From the NCBI GenBank assembly GCA_051953655.1, contig JBQCIO010000036.1:1-33111 (forward strand): DNA of 33,111 bases, written 5' to 3'. Positions 15,451 through 23,694 of this stretch are shown here, piece by piece. The notes below the pieces were generated by a model. The model did no database searches. It saw only the letters and a program-made list of their open reading frames with translations, and was not told the DNA's origin. The translations under genes were made by a program, and so were the position numbers. The stretch comes from JBQCHF01 sp051953655. GTDB lineage: Bacteria > Actinomycetota > Actinomycetes > Motilibacterales > Motilibacteraceae. The stretch's first letter is position 1. Every line of letters starts with the position of its first letter.

Positions 15451-16305
15451 TCACCGATAGCGAGGGTCCAGCTCGGCAGGGGGCGGCAGCGCCAGGACAG
15501 GCTTGCCCTCCTCGAGCGGAAGGCGGAACGGTTCGACCACCTGATGAGGAGCCGCGCTCACGTCGAGCCGGGTGGCGCCCTGCTCCGTCGCCTCGTAGGC
15601 GAGCTGCCAGAGCAGGCGCGAGAGCAGTGCCTGCCCGTCCTCCACACCCGCCAAGACCTCGACCGTGTCGACGACGGCCGACCGGTCCTCGGTCCAGGAC
15701 GCAGCGGCGTGGGCCACCGGAGTGGGCCGCGCCTCGTTCGTGTAGGCCTGCAGCCAGCACAGCAGCCGCCCCGCCAGCAGGCTGCTGCGCGCCCGGTCGA
15801 CGTGCAGGCCGGCCTCGTCGAGCCACCGCCCCGCGAAGGCAGGGTCGAAGTCCGGGACGGGACCTCCGCCGATGACGATGACGTGGGTGCCCGGCGCGAT
15901 GGGCCTGGTCGGGACCTGGTCGACGTAGTACCGGTCACGCTCCGTCGGCGACCGGTCGAGGTCGAGGATGACCGGCTCGCTCCTGGTCAGTCGCGGCGCC
16001 CACCGGACCCCGCCGGTCTCGAGGCTCTCCATCAGACGCCACCGCAGGTCCTGGGCCCACTCCGTCTCGCTGATCGTCGGCACGCCCGGCCGCGAGGGAC
16101 GATCCCTCGGGCCGCTGTCGTCGATGAGGTAGCCGTAGACCGTCGGATCCCTCCTCCATCGGAAGGTGAGGAGCACACCTCCCGGCGCGGCGGTCGCGTC
16201 GACGAGCAGGGCCTGGTCGCTGATGCCGCCAGGGCCGTCCAGGACGTCGCGCACCGCCGCCGCGGCCGCAGCCGTGGACCAGGGGGACCTGTTCACCGGG
16301 GGCAT
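15451..16305 (-). CDS. Hypothetical protein, 284 residues
   Basis: I do not recognise this protein. It has no signal peptide or membrane segment and is acidic and Trp-rich. It has a central hydrophobic strand followed by glycines (THVIVIGGGPVPDFD) and a helical, Leu-rich C-terminal half (LLAGRLLCWLQAYTNEARP, LLSRLLWQLAYEATEQGATR). ATG at 16305 has no clear ribosome-binding site, so the start is uncertain. It lies 36 bases after the zinc-ribbon membrane protein on the same strand and may be co-transcribed with it. G/C at third codon positions supports real coding. Confidence 0.75.
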   Translation of the reverse strand: MPPVNRSPWSTAAAAAAVRDVLDGPGGISDQALLVDATAAPGGVLLTFRWRRDPTVYGYLIDDSGPRDRPSRPGVPTISETEWAQDLRWRLMESLETGGVRWAPRLTRSEPVILDLDRSPTERDRYYVDQVPTRPIAPGTHVIVIGGGPVPDFDPAFAGRWLDEAGLHVDRARSSLLAGRLLCWLQAYTNEARPTPVAHAAASWTEDRSAVVDTVEVLAGVEDGQALLSRLLWQLAYEATEQGATRLDVSAAPHQVVEPFRLPLEEGKPVLALPPPAELDPRYR

Positions 16306-16341
16306 GAGCGGACAGCGGAGCCGGACGACAGGAGCACCACG

Positions 16342-17466
16342 TCAGACGTCGTTCGCCGTTCGGGTGGGGAGCCCGTACTTCTCCGCGATCGGGTTCCACA
16401 GCGTGACGAAGATGCTCTTGGCGCTCTGGGCCGACCGGGACAGCTCGTTGCCCTGGCGCAGGGCCTGCGCGGGCGGCTGCTGGCCCGGGGTGCAGCCCTG
16501 GGCGTCGTCGGCCCACTGCACGTAGGCCTGGTCCGCGGCGATCGATGCCTGCATCGCGCTGCCGAGCGCGCTGACGAGCTGGTCGCCCGAGGGCAGGGCG
16601 GCGACCTGGGCGGCGGACAGCGCCTGCAGGTCGGCCAGGATCCGCCGGCGCTCGTCCACCACCGACTGGATGGTGGAGGCCGCTCCTGCGGGGTCGATGC
16701 GGCAGGTGCCCAGCGGGCCGGTGGCGGAGTTCAGGGTGCCTCGGGCCCGGTCGCTGCGGACCAGCAGCCCCTCGACGGCGCGTGCCACCCCGGCCGGATC
16801 GGCGGAAGCAGCCGCGGCCGAGGGCGTCGGCGTGGCAGCCGGAGCCGAGCCAGCCGGTGCCGGGGTCTGGGCGCCGGCCGCCGCGGTGGTGCGCTGCGCC
16901 GAGGCGTCGCCCTCCGGGCCCGAGCCGCCCTTCACCAGGAACGCGGCCAGCACGGCCAGACCGCCGACGGCCAGCGCCCCGACCAGGAGAAGTCCACCGG
17001 GCAGGCGGCCCGGTGCCGGCGACGGGTCCGACCGCCGCGACGCCCTGCCGCCGTCGCCGGGCGGGACCCCGGGACCGGAGCCGGCGAGGTCGTCGAAGAG
17101 CAAGCCGCGCGGCGCGTCGGGGCTGACCTGCGCAGTCGTCGGTGCGGAAGGGGCTGGCGGCACCGGCGGCAGCTCGCGGGTGTCCGTGGTCGCGGCGGCG
17201 CCCGCGCCCGCGCCGGCGGCAGCGGTCTCAGCCAGCCGCTCGCGACGGTGCCGGTCGGACCGGCGCCGCTGATCGACCTCGTGCGGCTGGTCGCGGTGCG
17301 CAGGCTGGTCGGGCTCGACGTCGTCGAAGAACTGCCGGATCGAGGTGGGCACCTCGTCCCGCCCGGACCCCGCAGCGGCCAGGGAGCTCCCGCAGACCGG
17401 GCAGCCGAGCAGGCCGTTGGAGACGTCGACGTCGGTCCCGCAGGTCGGGCACGTCCGGATCGACAT
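16342..17466 (-). CDS. Zinc-ribbon single-pass membrane protein
   Basis: The 374-residue product begins with a zinc ribbon (C6, C9, C22, C25: CPTCG and CPVCG). A low-complexity Arg/Asp then Pro/Ala-rich linker (about 40-155) leads to one transmembrane helix (about 156-178, GGLLLVGALAVGGLAVLAAF). A Thr/Pro/Ala-rich stalk (190-225) precedes a helical outer domain with two cysteines (C255, C325) that could form a disulphide. The predicted topology is ribbon inside, helical domain outside. No function is recognisable. ATG at 17466 is preceded by GGGAGGA at good spacing. It is divergent from the antiporter gene and upstream of the 284-residue unknown. Confidence 0.85.
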   Translation of the reverse strand: MSIRTCPTCGTDVDVSNGLLGCPVCGSSLAAAGSGRDEVPTSIRQFFDDVEPDQPAHRDQPHEVDQRRRSDRHRRERLAETAAAGAGAGAAATTDTRELPPVPPAPSAPTTAQVSPDAPRGLLFDDLAGSGPGVPPGDGGRASRRSDPSPAPGRLPGGLLLVGALAVGGLAVLAAFLVKGGSGPEGDASAQRTTAAAGAQTPAPAGSAPAATPTPSAAAASADPAGVARAVEGLLVRSDRARGTLNSATGPLGTCRIDPAGAASTIQSVVDERRRILADLQALSAAQVAALPSGDQLVSALGSAMQASIAADQAYVQWADDAQGCTPGQQPPAQALRQGNELSRSAQSAKSIFVTLWNPIAEKYGLPTRTANDV

Positions 17467-17571
17467 GCGCCCGATCCTCCCATCCCCTGACCGACCACTG
17501 ACGGACCCCGTGACGGGCTGCACGCGGGTGCACCGGCGTGGACGGCGTCGCGCGGCGGGACGTCCGCCTCC

Positions 17572-17577
17572 TACGCT
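17572..17577 (+). promoter_or_regulatory. -10 element of leaderless antiporter gene
   Basis: TACGCT lies 6 bases before the GTG at 17584. There is no ribosome-binding site and no obvious -35 element. Confidence 0.62.
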
Positions 17578-17583
17578 GCGCCG

Positions 17584-19450
17584 GTGGAGCACCTGCTGCA
17601 GCCGGTCCTGCTGCTGGCCATCGTCGCGGCGGTGTCGGCCATGGCCCGACGGCTCGGCGTGGCCAGCGCGGTGCCGCTGGTCCTCGCCGGGGTTGTGCTG
17701 TCCTACGTGCCCGCGTTCCCCGACTACCGGCTCGACCCCGAGCTCGTGCTCGTCGTGGTCCTCCCCCTGCTGCTGCACAGCGCCGCCCTGCAGTCCTCGC
17801 TGGTCGCGCTGCGCGCCAACGCGCGCCCCATCGCGCTGCTCGCCTTCGGGCTGGTGCTGTTCACGACCGCGGCGGTCGGGCTCGTCCTGCACCTCGTGGT
17901 GCCCTCGCTGCCGCTCGCGGCCTGCCTGGCCCTCGGCGCCGTGGTGGCCCCTCCCGACGCGGTGTCGGCGACGGCGGTGGCGCGCAGCGTCGGGCTGCCG
18001 CGCCGCGTGGTGACCATCCTCGAGGGCGAGAGCCTGCTCAACGACGCCACGGCCCTCACCGCTCTGCGGGTGGCGGTGGCCGCGACCATCGGGGAGGCGG
18101 TCAGCGGCGGTCGGGCCACCCTGGACTTCGTGGTGGCGGCGGCCGGTGGCGCCGCCGTCGGCATCGTGGTCGGCGCGGTGATGGCGTGGCTGCACCGGCG
18201 CACCGACGACCCGCTCATGGACAACACGCTCTCGATCCTCACGCCGTTCGCCGCCTACGCCCCGGCCGAAGCGGTGCACGCCTCCGGGGTGGTCGCGGGT
18301 GGTGTTCGCCGCGCTGTTCGTCTCGCACCGGGACGTGCGCCTGGTCTCGGCCGCCTCCCGGCTGCAGATGGAGGCGTTCTGGCGCGTGGTCGAGTTCCTG
18401 CTGCAGGGCGCGGTCTTCCTGCTGGTGGGCCTGCAGCTGCGCGGGATCCTCGAGGGGATCCGCACGCCCACGGGCACGGTGGTGGCGGCGTCAGCCGCGG
18501 TCCTCGCGACGGTGGTGCTGGCCCGCATCGTGTGGACCTTCCCGGCCACCTACCTCGCCCGGCTCGTGCCGCGGGTGCGCCGGCGCGACCCCGCTCCCCC
18601 GCTGTCCGTCCCCACGGTGATCTCCTGGGCCGGGATGCGCGGCGTGGTGACCCTCGCGGCCGCCGCCGCCCTGCCCCTGGAGACGGCCGACGGGCAGCCG
18701 TTCCCCGGCCGCGACCTGCTGCAGATGCTGGCGTTCGTCGTCGTCGCCGGCACCCTGCTGCTGCAGGGCACCACGCTCGCGCCGCTCGCCCGGGCCCTCA
18801 AAGTGCCCCGTGACGACCCGACGGCCGACACCCTGGCCGAGGCCGAGGTCCGCCGGGAGGCCCGGCGCGTGGCCGAGCAGCGGCTCGACACCCTGTCGCC
18901 GGACCTGCCCGACCAGGTGGTGCGGCGGCTCCGGGCGGTGGCGCGCACCATCGACGACCGGTCGTGGGAGCGGCTGTCCACCTCCGGCGAGCCGCCCAGC
19001 GCGCTCTACGGCCGTGCCCGGCGCGACATGCTCGCGGCCGAGCGCGACGTGTTCGTGAAGGCCCGGGACAGCGGTCGGGTGCCCGAGGACGTCGCCCGCC
19101 GCGTGGTGCGCGACCTCGACCTGGAGGAGGCCCTGCTCACCGAAGAGGTGGACGCCGCCGGCACCGGCAGCACCCCGACCCCGGTGCGCGACGCCTGCCC
19201 GCACCTGGCGATCGCCGCACCCGACGCGGTGGCGCAGTCGGAGAAGGGCTGCGTGGGGTGCCTCGAGGAGGGCCGCGACGACTGGGTCTCCCTGCGCCTC
19301 TGCCTGGACTGCGGCTACGTCGGCTGCTGCGACTCCTCGCCGCGCCAGCACGCCACCCACCACTTCACCACGAGCAGGCACCCGGTCATGCGCTCGTTCG
19401 AGCCCGGTGAGACCTGGCGCTGGTGCTACGTCGACGAGGTCGTCGGGTAG
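17584..19450 (+). pseudogene. CPA1 Na+/H+ antiporter with C-terminal UBP-type zinc finger, frameshifted
   Basis: Read as one protein of about 621 residues, this is a CPA1 cation/proton antiporter. It has about ten hydrophobic segments, the family motif VVAPPDAVSATAV and LEGESLLNDATALT. A later SWAGMRGVVTLAAAAALP matches the conserved CPA1 segment. A cytoplasmic tail follows, ending in a UBP-type zinc finger (CPHLA, CVGCLEEG, CLDCGYVGCCD, then spaced histidines HATHHFTTSRHP). The frame breaks at 18297-18299: three G where two would keep HASGVVA joined to VVFAALFVSHRD. The first half then runs out of frame, and the second half is open to 19450. One extra G can be a sequencing error or a true mutation. 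The 3' end overlaps the convergent HEAT gene by 25 bases. Confidence 0.85.
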
Positions 19451-20277
19451 CCGTCGCGCGCGGTCGCCTCGAGCGCTCGCCCGGCCAGCAGCTGCACCCG
19501 GCGGTCCGGGTCCTCGGTGGCGCGCCGCAGCGTCTGCGCGACCCGGTCGAGATCCTCTTGTCCGGCCTGCTGATTCGCGGCAGGCATGGTGGCGGCGAGC
19601 GCGGTGAGTGCGCGCACCCGCACGTCGGCATCGTCGTCCTCGGCCGCGTCGGCGAGCGGGGCGAGACAGCTGGGGCTGCCCATGAAGCCGAGCAGGTCGA
19701 CCACCTGTGCGCGGACCCCGGCGTCGGGGTCGTCCCGGCGGGCCGCCAGGACGTCGAAGGCGTCCGCACCGAAAGTCTCGATCGCGGTGGTCAGCGTGGT
19801 GGCGGACTCCCCGCAGACCCCGCCGAGCATCCCCACCAGGGTGGGCAGGGTGGCCGGGTCGCCGATCTGGCCGAGCGAGAAGACGATCCGGTCGCGCACC
19901 GGCGGCGCGGCCGTCGGGAGGGCGTCCAGCAGGGCGGGCACCGCGGAGGAGTCCCCGAGCTTGCCCAGCACCTGCACCGCCGACCGCTGCGCCTCGACGT
20001 CGCCGCCGCGCAGCAGGTCGACCAGCGACGGGACGGCCGTGGTGCCCATGTGCACCAGCGCCCAGACGAGCGTCTCGCGCACGAAGAAGTCGTGCTCGGA
20101 GGCCAGCGCGGTCACCAGGGCGGGGACGTGGCGTCCGTCCCCTCCGGTGCCGATCGCGACCGCCGCGTCGATGCGCACGTTCTTGTCCGGGCTGCGCAGC
20201 CCGTGCCCGCTATCTCTTCCGTGCCCGCCGTCCCTTTGGTGCCCGCTGTCTCTGCTGTCCGTCTTGTCCCCCGTCAC
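19426..20277 (-). CDS. HEAT-repeat protein
   Basis: The 283-residue product is built of about six to seven HEAT-like helical pairs, for example VRIDAAVAIGTGGDGRHVPA, VRETLVWALVHMGTTAVPSL, AQRSAVQVLGKLGDSSAVPA and VRDRIVFSLGQIGDPATLPT. Such scaffolds bind proteins, and no enzyme motif is present. A short N-terminal tail of about 25 residues consists of three six-residue units near RDSGHG, encoded by an 18-bp tandem repeat. The GTG at 20277 is preceded by TAGCGT at 7 bases, so the mRNA is probably leaderless. A GTG at 20298 would lie upstream of that promoter. It is convergent and overlapping with the antiporter. Its partner is unknown. Confidence 0.85.
   Translation of the reverse strand: MTGDKTDSRDSGHQRDGGHGRDSGHGLRSPDKNVRIDAAVAIGTGGDGRHVPALVTALASEHDFFVRETLVWALVHMGTTAVPSLVDLLRGGDVEAQRSAVQVLGKLGDSSAVPALLDALPTAAPPVRDRIVFSLGQIGDPATLPTLVGMLGGVCGESATTLTTAIETFGADAFDVLAARRDDPDAGVRAQVVDLLGFMGSPSCLAPLADAAEDDDADVRVRALTALAATMPAANQQAGQEDLDRVAQTLRRATEDPDRRVQLLAGRALEATARDGYPTTSST
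20203..20256. repeat. Three imperfect 18-bp tandem repeats inside the HEAT gene
   Basis: Copies at 20203-20220, 20221-20238 and 20239-20256 each begin GTGCCCGC on the plus strand and differ in the second half. They encode six-residue units of the form RDSGHG on the minus strand. Confidence 0.85.
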
Positions 20278-20284
20278 GGGCGTG

Positions 20285-20290
20285 ACGCTA
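20285..20290 (-). promoter_or_regulatory. -10 element of leaderless HEAT gene
   Basis: TAGCGT on the minus strand, then 7 bases, then GTG at 20277. The 202 bp up to the divergent HAD gene hold no other recognised site. Confidence 0.6.
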
Positions 20291-20479
20291 CCGACCACAC
20301 CGAGCGACGGCCATCCCCATTCCGCCCGTCCGTGCCGTTCTCACCTGTCCCAAGGGGTCGAGAGCCGGGACCTCCGTCCCTCAACAGCGGCCGCCCCCTC
20401 CCGCACGGTGGACGCGGGTGGCGCGAGCCGGTCGGGGCGCGGGGGTGCAGACCGGCTCGCGCTGCTGCGGGAGGTGGCC

Positions 20480-21250
20480 GTGACCGTGCTGCTGGACCCC
20501 GCACGCTTCGACGTCGTGGCGCTCGACATGGACGGGGTCGTCACCGACACCGCGTCGGTCCACCGCCGGGCCTGGGCGCGGTTGTTCGACCCGGTCCTGC
20601 GCGAGCACGCCGAGCGGACCGGCACCCCCTTCGTCCCCTTCTCCCGCGAGGACTATCTGCGCCACGTGGACGGCCGACGGCGCGAGGACGGGGTGCGCGC
20701 CTTCCTGGCCAGCCGTGGCATCGACGTTCCGCCCGGCGAGCCCGGCGACGCCCCCGGCCGCTTCACCGCGGTCGGGCTGGGTCGGCGCAAGAACGCCTAC
20801 TTCCTCGACGCCGTCGCCACCGAGGGGGTGCGGCCGTTCCCCGGCACGGTGCGGCTGGTGCACGCCCTGAGCACGGTCGGCCTCGCGTGCGGCGTGTTCA
20901 CCGCCTCACGCAACGCCCACCAGGTGCTCGCCGCCGCCGGGGTGGCCGACCTGTTCGCCGCCGTCCTCGACGGCGACGAGGCGGCCCGCTGCGGGCTGGC
21001 GGGCAAGCCGGCTCCCGACGTCCTGCTCGAGACGGTGCGGCGGCTCGGCGGGACGCCCTCTCGCGCGGCGGTGGCCGAGGACGCGCTCGCCGGGGTGGCC
21101 GCCGGCCGGGCCGGCGGCTTCGGCCTCGTCCTGGGCGTGGACCGCGGCGGCCCGAGCACGGGGCAGGGCCCCGCGCTGCTGGCCGCCGGCGCCGACGTCG
21201 TGGTGGGCGACCTCGGCGAGGTGCTGGTGGTCACGGGGGTGCGCCGGTGA
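20480..21250 (+). CDS. Beta-phosphoglucomutase-like HAD hydrolase
   Basis: The 256-residue product is a HAD-superfamily enzyme of the beta-phosphoglucomutase branch. The nucleophile motif is DMDGVVTDT with D16 and D18, followed by a cap domain. The Thr/Ser motif is in GVFTASRNA, the Lys in GLAGKPAPDVLL and the acidic motif in VAEDALAGVAAG. Beta-phosphoglucomutase turns beta-glucose 1-phosphate into glucose 6-phosphate. This fits the next gene, a GH65 phosphorylase that releases that sugar phosphate. The two genes share a base at TGATG (21248-21252). GTG at 20480 is chosen because GGGAGGTGG precedes it; GTG at 20486 is possible. Similar HAD-GH65 pairs occur in other actinobacteria. Confidence 0.92.
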   Translation: MTVLLDPARFDVVALDMDGVVTDTASVHRRAWARLFDPVLREHAERTGTPFVPFSREDYLRHVDGRRREDGVRAFLASRGIDVPPGEPGDAPGRFTAVGLGRRKNAYFLDAVATEGVRPFPGTVRLVHALSTVGLACGVFTASRNAHQVLAAAGVADLFAAVLDGDEAARCGLAGKPAPDVLLETVRRLGGTPSRAAVAEDALAGVAAGRAGGFGLVLGVDRGGPSTGQGPALLAAGADVVVGDLGEVLVVTGVRR

Positions 21251-23694
21251 TGAACAGCTGGGTGCTGCGCTACGAGGGCTACGACGCGGCGTCGGAGGGC
21301 GTACGGGAGGTCCTCTGCGCGCTGGGCAACGGGCGGTTCGCCAGCCGGGCGGCGGCGCCGGAGTCCGTCGCGGACGGGACGCACTACCCCGGCACCTACG
21401 TCGCCGGCGTCTTCGACCGGATCGTCGGCACGGTGAACGGTCACACGGTCAGCAACGAGAGCATCGTCAACCTGCCCGACTGGCAGTCCCTGCGGTTCCG
21501 CTTGGGCGACGCGGACTGGTTCGACCTGGCCAGTGCACGCGTCGAGAGCTACGTCCAGGAGCTGGACCTGCGTCGCGGGGTCCTCGTGCGCCGCTTCGTC
21601 GTGGTGCACGACGGCGATCGCCGCACCTCGGTGGCGCAACGTCGGTTCCTGTCGATGGCGGACCCCTTCGTGGCCGCGCTGGACACGACGTTCGTCCCCC
21701 GCGGCTGGTCCGGTCCCATCACCGTCCGCAGCGGCGTGAACGGCGAGGTCGCCAACGCGGGAGTGCCCCGCTACGCCGGCCTCGGCGGTGACCACCTCGA
21801 CGCCGTCGGCTCCGACGTGTCGTCGGAGGAGGGGATCTGCGCCCTGGACGTCATCACGCGCCAGTCGCGCCGGCTGGTGTCCACCGCCGTGCGGCACCGG
21901 CTCCTGTCGCCCTCCGGTGAGGTGAAGGCGCAGGAGCGGCGCGAGCTGCTGGAGGGCGGCTGGGTGGGCGAGGAGCTGGTCCTCGACGCTCACGACGGCG
22001 AGCCGGTCACCGTGGAGAAGATGGCCGTCGTCGTCACCAGTCGGGACCGCGCCATCAGCACGCCCGCCGAGGCCGCGCGGGACCGGGTGCGTTCGCTGGT
22101 CGGCTTCGACGCGCTGCTGCGCCGGCACGTGCTCGCCTGGGACCACCTGTGGACCCGCTGCGACCTGGCCATCGAGATCGAGCCGGTGGCGGACCACGAG
22201 GCCGCCGGCATCGACGCGGCGCTCGTGCTGCACCTGCACCTGTTCCACCTGCTGGAGACGCTGTCCACCCACAGCATCGACCTCGACGTCGGGATCCCCG
22301 CCCGTGGGCTCGTCGGCGAGGCCTACCGCGGCCACGTCTTCTGGGACGACGTCTTCGTCTTCCCCTGGCTGGCGCTGCGGATGCCCGAGCTGGCCCGGTC
22401 GCTGCTGCTCTACCGCTGGAGGCGGCTGCCCGAGGCCCGGCGGGCCGCCCACGCGGCAGGACTGCGCGGGGCGCTGTTCCCCTGGCAGAGCGGCTCCGAC
22501 GGCCGCGAGGAGACCCAGCGGCTGCACCTCAACCCGCGGTCCGGCCACTGGCTCGAGGACCACTCGGACCTGCAGCGGCACATCGGCCTGGCCGTGGCGT
22601 GGAACACCTGGCACTACTACGAGGCCAGCGGCGACCTGGACTTCCTCGCACAGCAGGGCGCTGAGTTGGTCCTGGAGGTGGCCCGGCTGTTCGCCGGGCT
22701 GGCCACCTACGACAGAGCGTCGGACCGGTACCGGATCACCGGGGTCGTCGGACCCGACGAGTACCACGACGCCTACCCGTGGCGGGAGGACCCGGGGCTG
22801 GACGACAACGCGTACACCAACGTCATGGCCAGCTGGGTGCTCTCGCGCGCCCTGCTGGCCGTCGAGGCGCTGCCCGAGCGACGTCGCCAGCAGCTGCTGG
22901 ACCTGCTCGAGGTGCGCCGCGAGGACCTCGAGCTCTGGGACCACGTGAGCCGACGGCTCCGGCTGTGCTGGACGCCCTCCGGGGTGCTGCTGCAGTTCGA
23001 CGGCTACGACCGGCTCGAGGAGCTGGACTGGGCCGGCTACATCGAGCGCTACGGCGACATCTCGCGCATGGACCGGATCCTGGAGGCGGAGGGGGACAGC
23101 ACCAACCGCTACCAGCTGGCCAAGCAGGCCGACGTGCTCATGCTCTTCTACCTGCTCAGCCCCGAGGAGCTGCAGGAGGCCGTCGAGCGGCTGGGGTACC
23201 GGTGGGACCCGTTCCTGATCGAGCGGAACACGCAGCACTACCTGCAGCGCACGGCGCACGGGTCGACCCTGTCCAAGCTCGTGCACGCGTGGGTGCTGGC
23301 CCGGACCGACCGGCCGGCGGCATGGCGCTACTTCCTGGAGGCGCTGGAGAGCGACATCGCCGACGTCCAGGGCGGCACCACCCGCGAGGGCATCCACCTG
23401 GGGGCCATGGCGGGCACGATCGACCTGGTGCAGCGCGGCTTCACCGGCCTGTCCACCCGGGGGGCCGCGCTGCGGCTGGACCCCTGCCTCCCCGACGGCC
23501 TGCGCCGGCTCGCGTTCCGGATGCGGTTCCGAGAGCACTACGGGCTGGAGGTCGTCGTGACGCACGACGAGCTGGCGGTGGGCGGCCACGGCCGGCCCGG
23601 ACCGCCGCTGCTGCTCGAGGCCGCCGGCCGACGGCTCACCCTGGACCCGAGCGGGCGGACGACGATCCCGCTCACGTCGCCGCCGGGCGGGTGA
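21250..23694 (+). CDS. Glycoside hydrolase family 65 disaccharide phosphorylase
   Basis: The 814-residue product matches GH65 inverting phosphorylases (trehalose, kojibiose, maltose or nigerose type), which split an alpha-glucoside with phosphate to beta-glucose 1-phosphate and glucose. An N-terminal beta-sandwich region leads to the (alpha/alpha)6 barrel. The likely general acid is E504 in GVVGPDEYHD. The substrate pair K625-Q626 is in YQLAKQADV. A phosphate-binding loop lies at AHGSTLSK (H670-S675). The start ATG shares its first base with the HAD stop, so the two enzymes are coupled and pass on beta-glucose 1-phosphate. The disaccharide cannot be decided from sequence. Trehalose is a plausible substrate in a desiccation-tolerant actinobacterium. 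The 3' end overlaps the convergent LysR gene by 23 bases. Confidence 0.93.
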   Translation: MNSWVLRYEGYDAASEGVREVLCALGNGRFASRAAAPESVADGTHYPGTYVAGVFDRIVGTVNGHTVSNESIVNLPDWQSLRFRLGDADWFDLASARVESYVQELDLRRGVLVRRFVVVHDGDRRTSVAQRRFLSMADPFVAALDTTFVPRGWSGPITVRSGVNGEVANAGVPRYAGLGGDHLDAVGSDVSSEEGICALDVITRQSRRLVSTAVRHRLLSPSGEVKAQERRELLEGGWVGEELVLDAHDGEPVTVEKMAVVVTSRDRAISTPAEAARDRVRSLVGFDALLRRHVLAWDHLWTRCDLAIEIEPVADHEAAGIDAALVLHLHLFHLLETLSTHSIDLDVGIPARGLVGEAYRGHVFWDDVFVFPWLALRMPELARSLLLYRWRRLPEARRAAHAAGLRGALFPWQSGSDGREETQRLHLNPRSGHWLEDHSDLQRHIGLAVAWNTWHYYEASGDLDFLAQQGAELVLEVARLFAGLATYDRASDRYRITGVVGPDEYHDAYPWREDPGLDDNAYTNVMASWVLSRALLAVEALPERRRQQLLDLLEVRREDLELWDHVSRRLRLCWTPSGVLLQFDGYDRLEELDWAGYIERYGDISRMDRILEAEGDSTNRYQLAKQADVLMLFYLLSPEELQEAVERLGYRWDPFLIERNTQHYLQRTAHGSTLSKLVHAWVLARTDRPAAWRYFLEALESDIADVQGGTTREGIHLGAMAGTIDLVQRGFTGLSTRGAALRLDPCLPDGLRRLAFRMRFREHYGLEVVVTHDELAVGGHGRPGPPLLLEAAGRRLTLDPSGRTTIPLTSPPGG

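Noticed and set aside
17467..18549. N-terminal extension of the zinc-ribbon protein
   Set aside because: It would be antisense to the antiporter; ATG at 17466 has a good ribosome-binding site and starts at the zinc ribbon.
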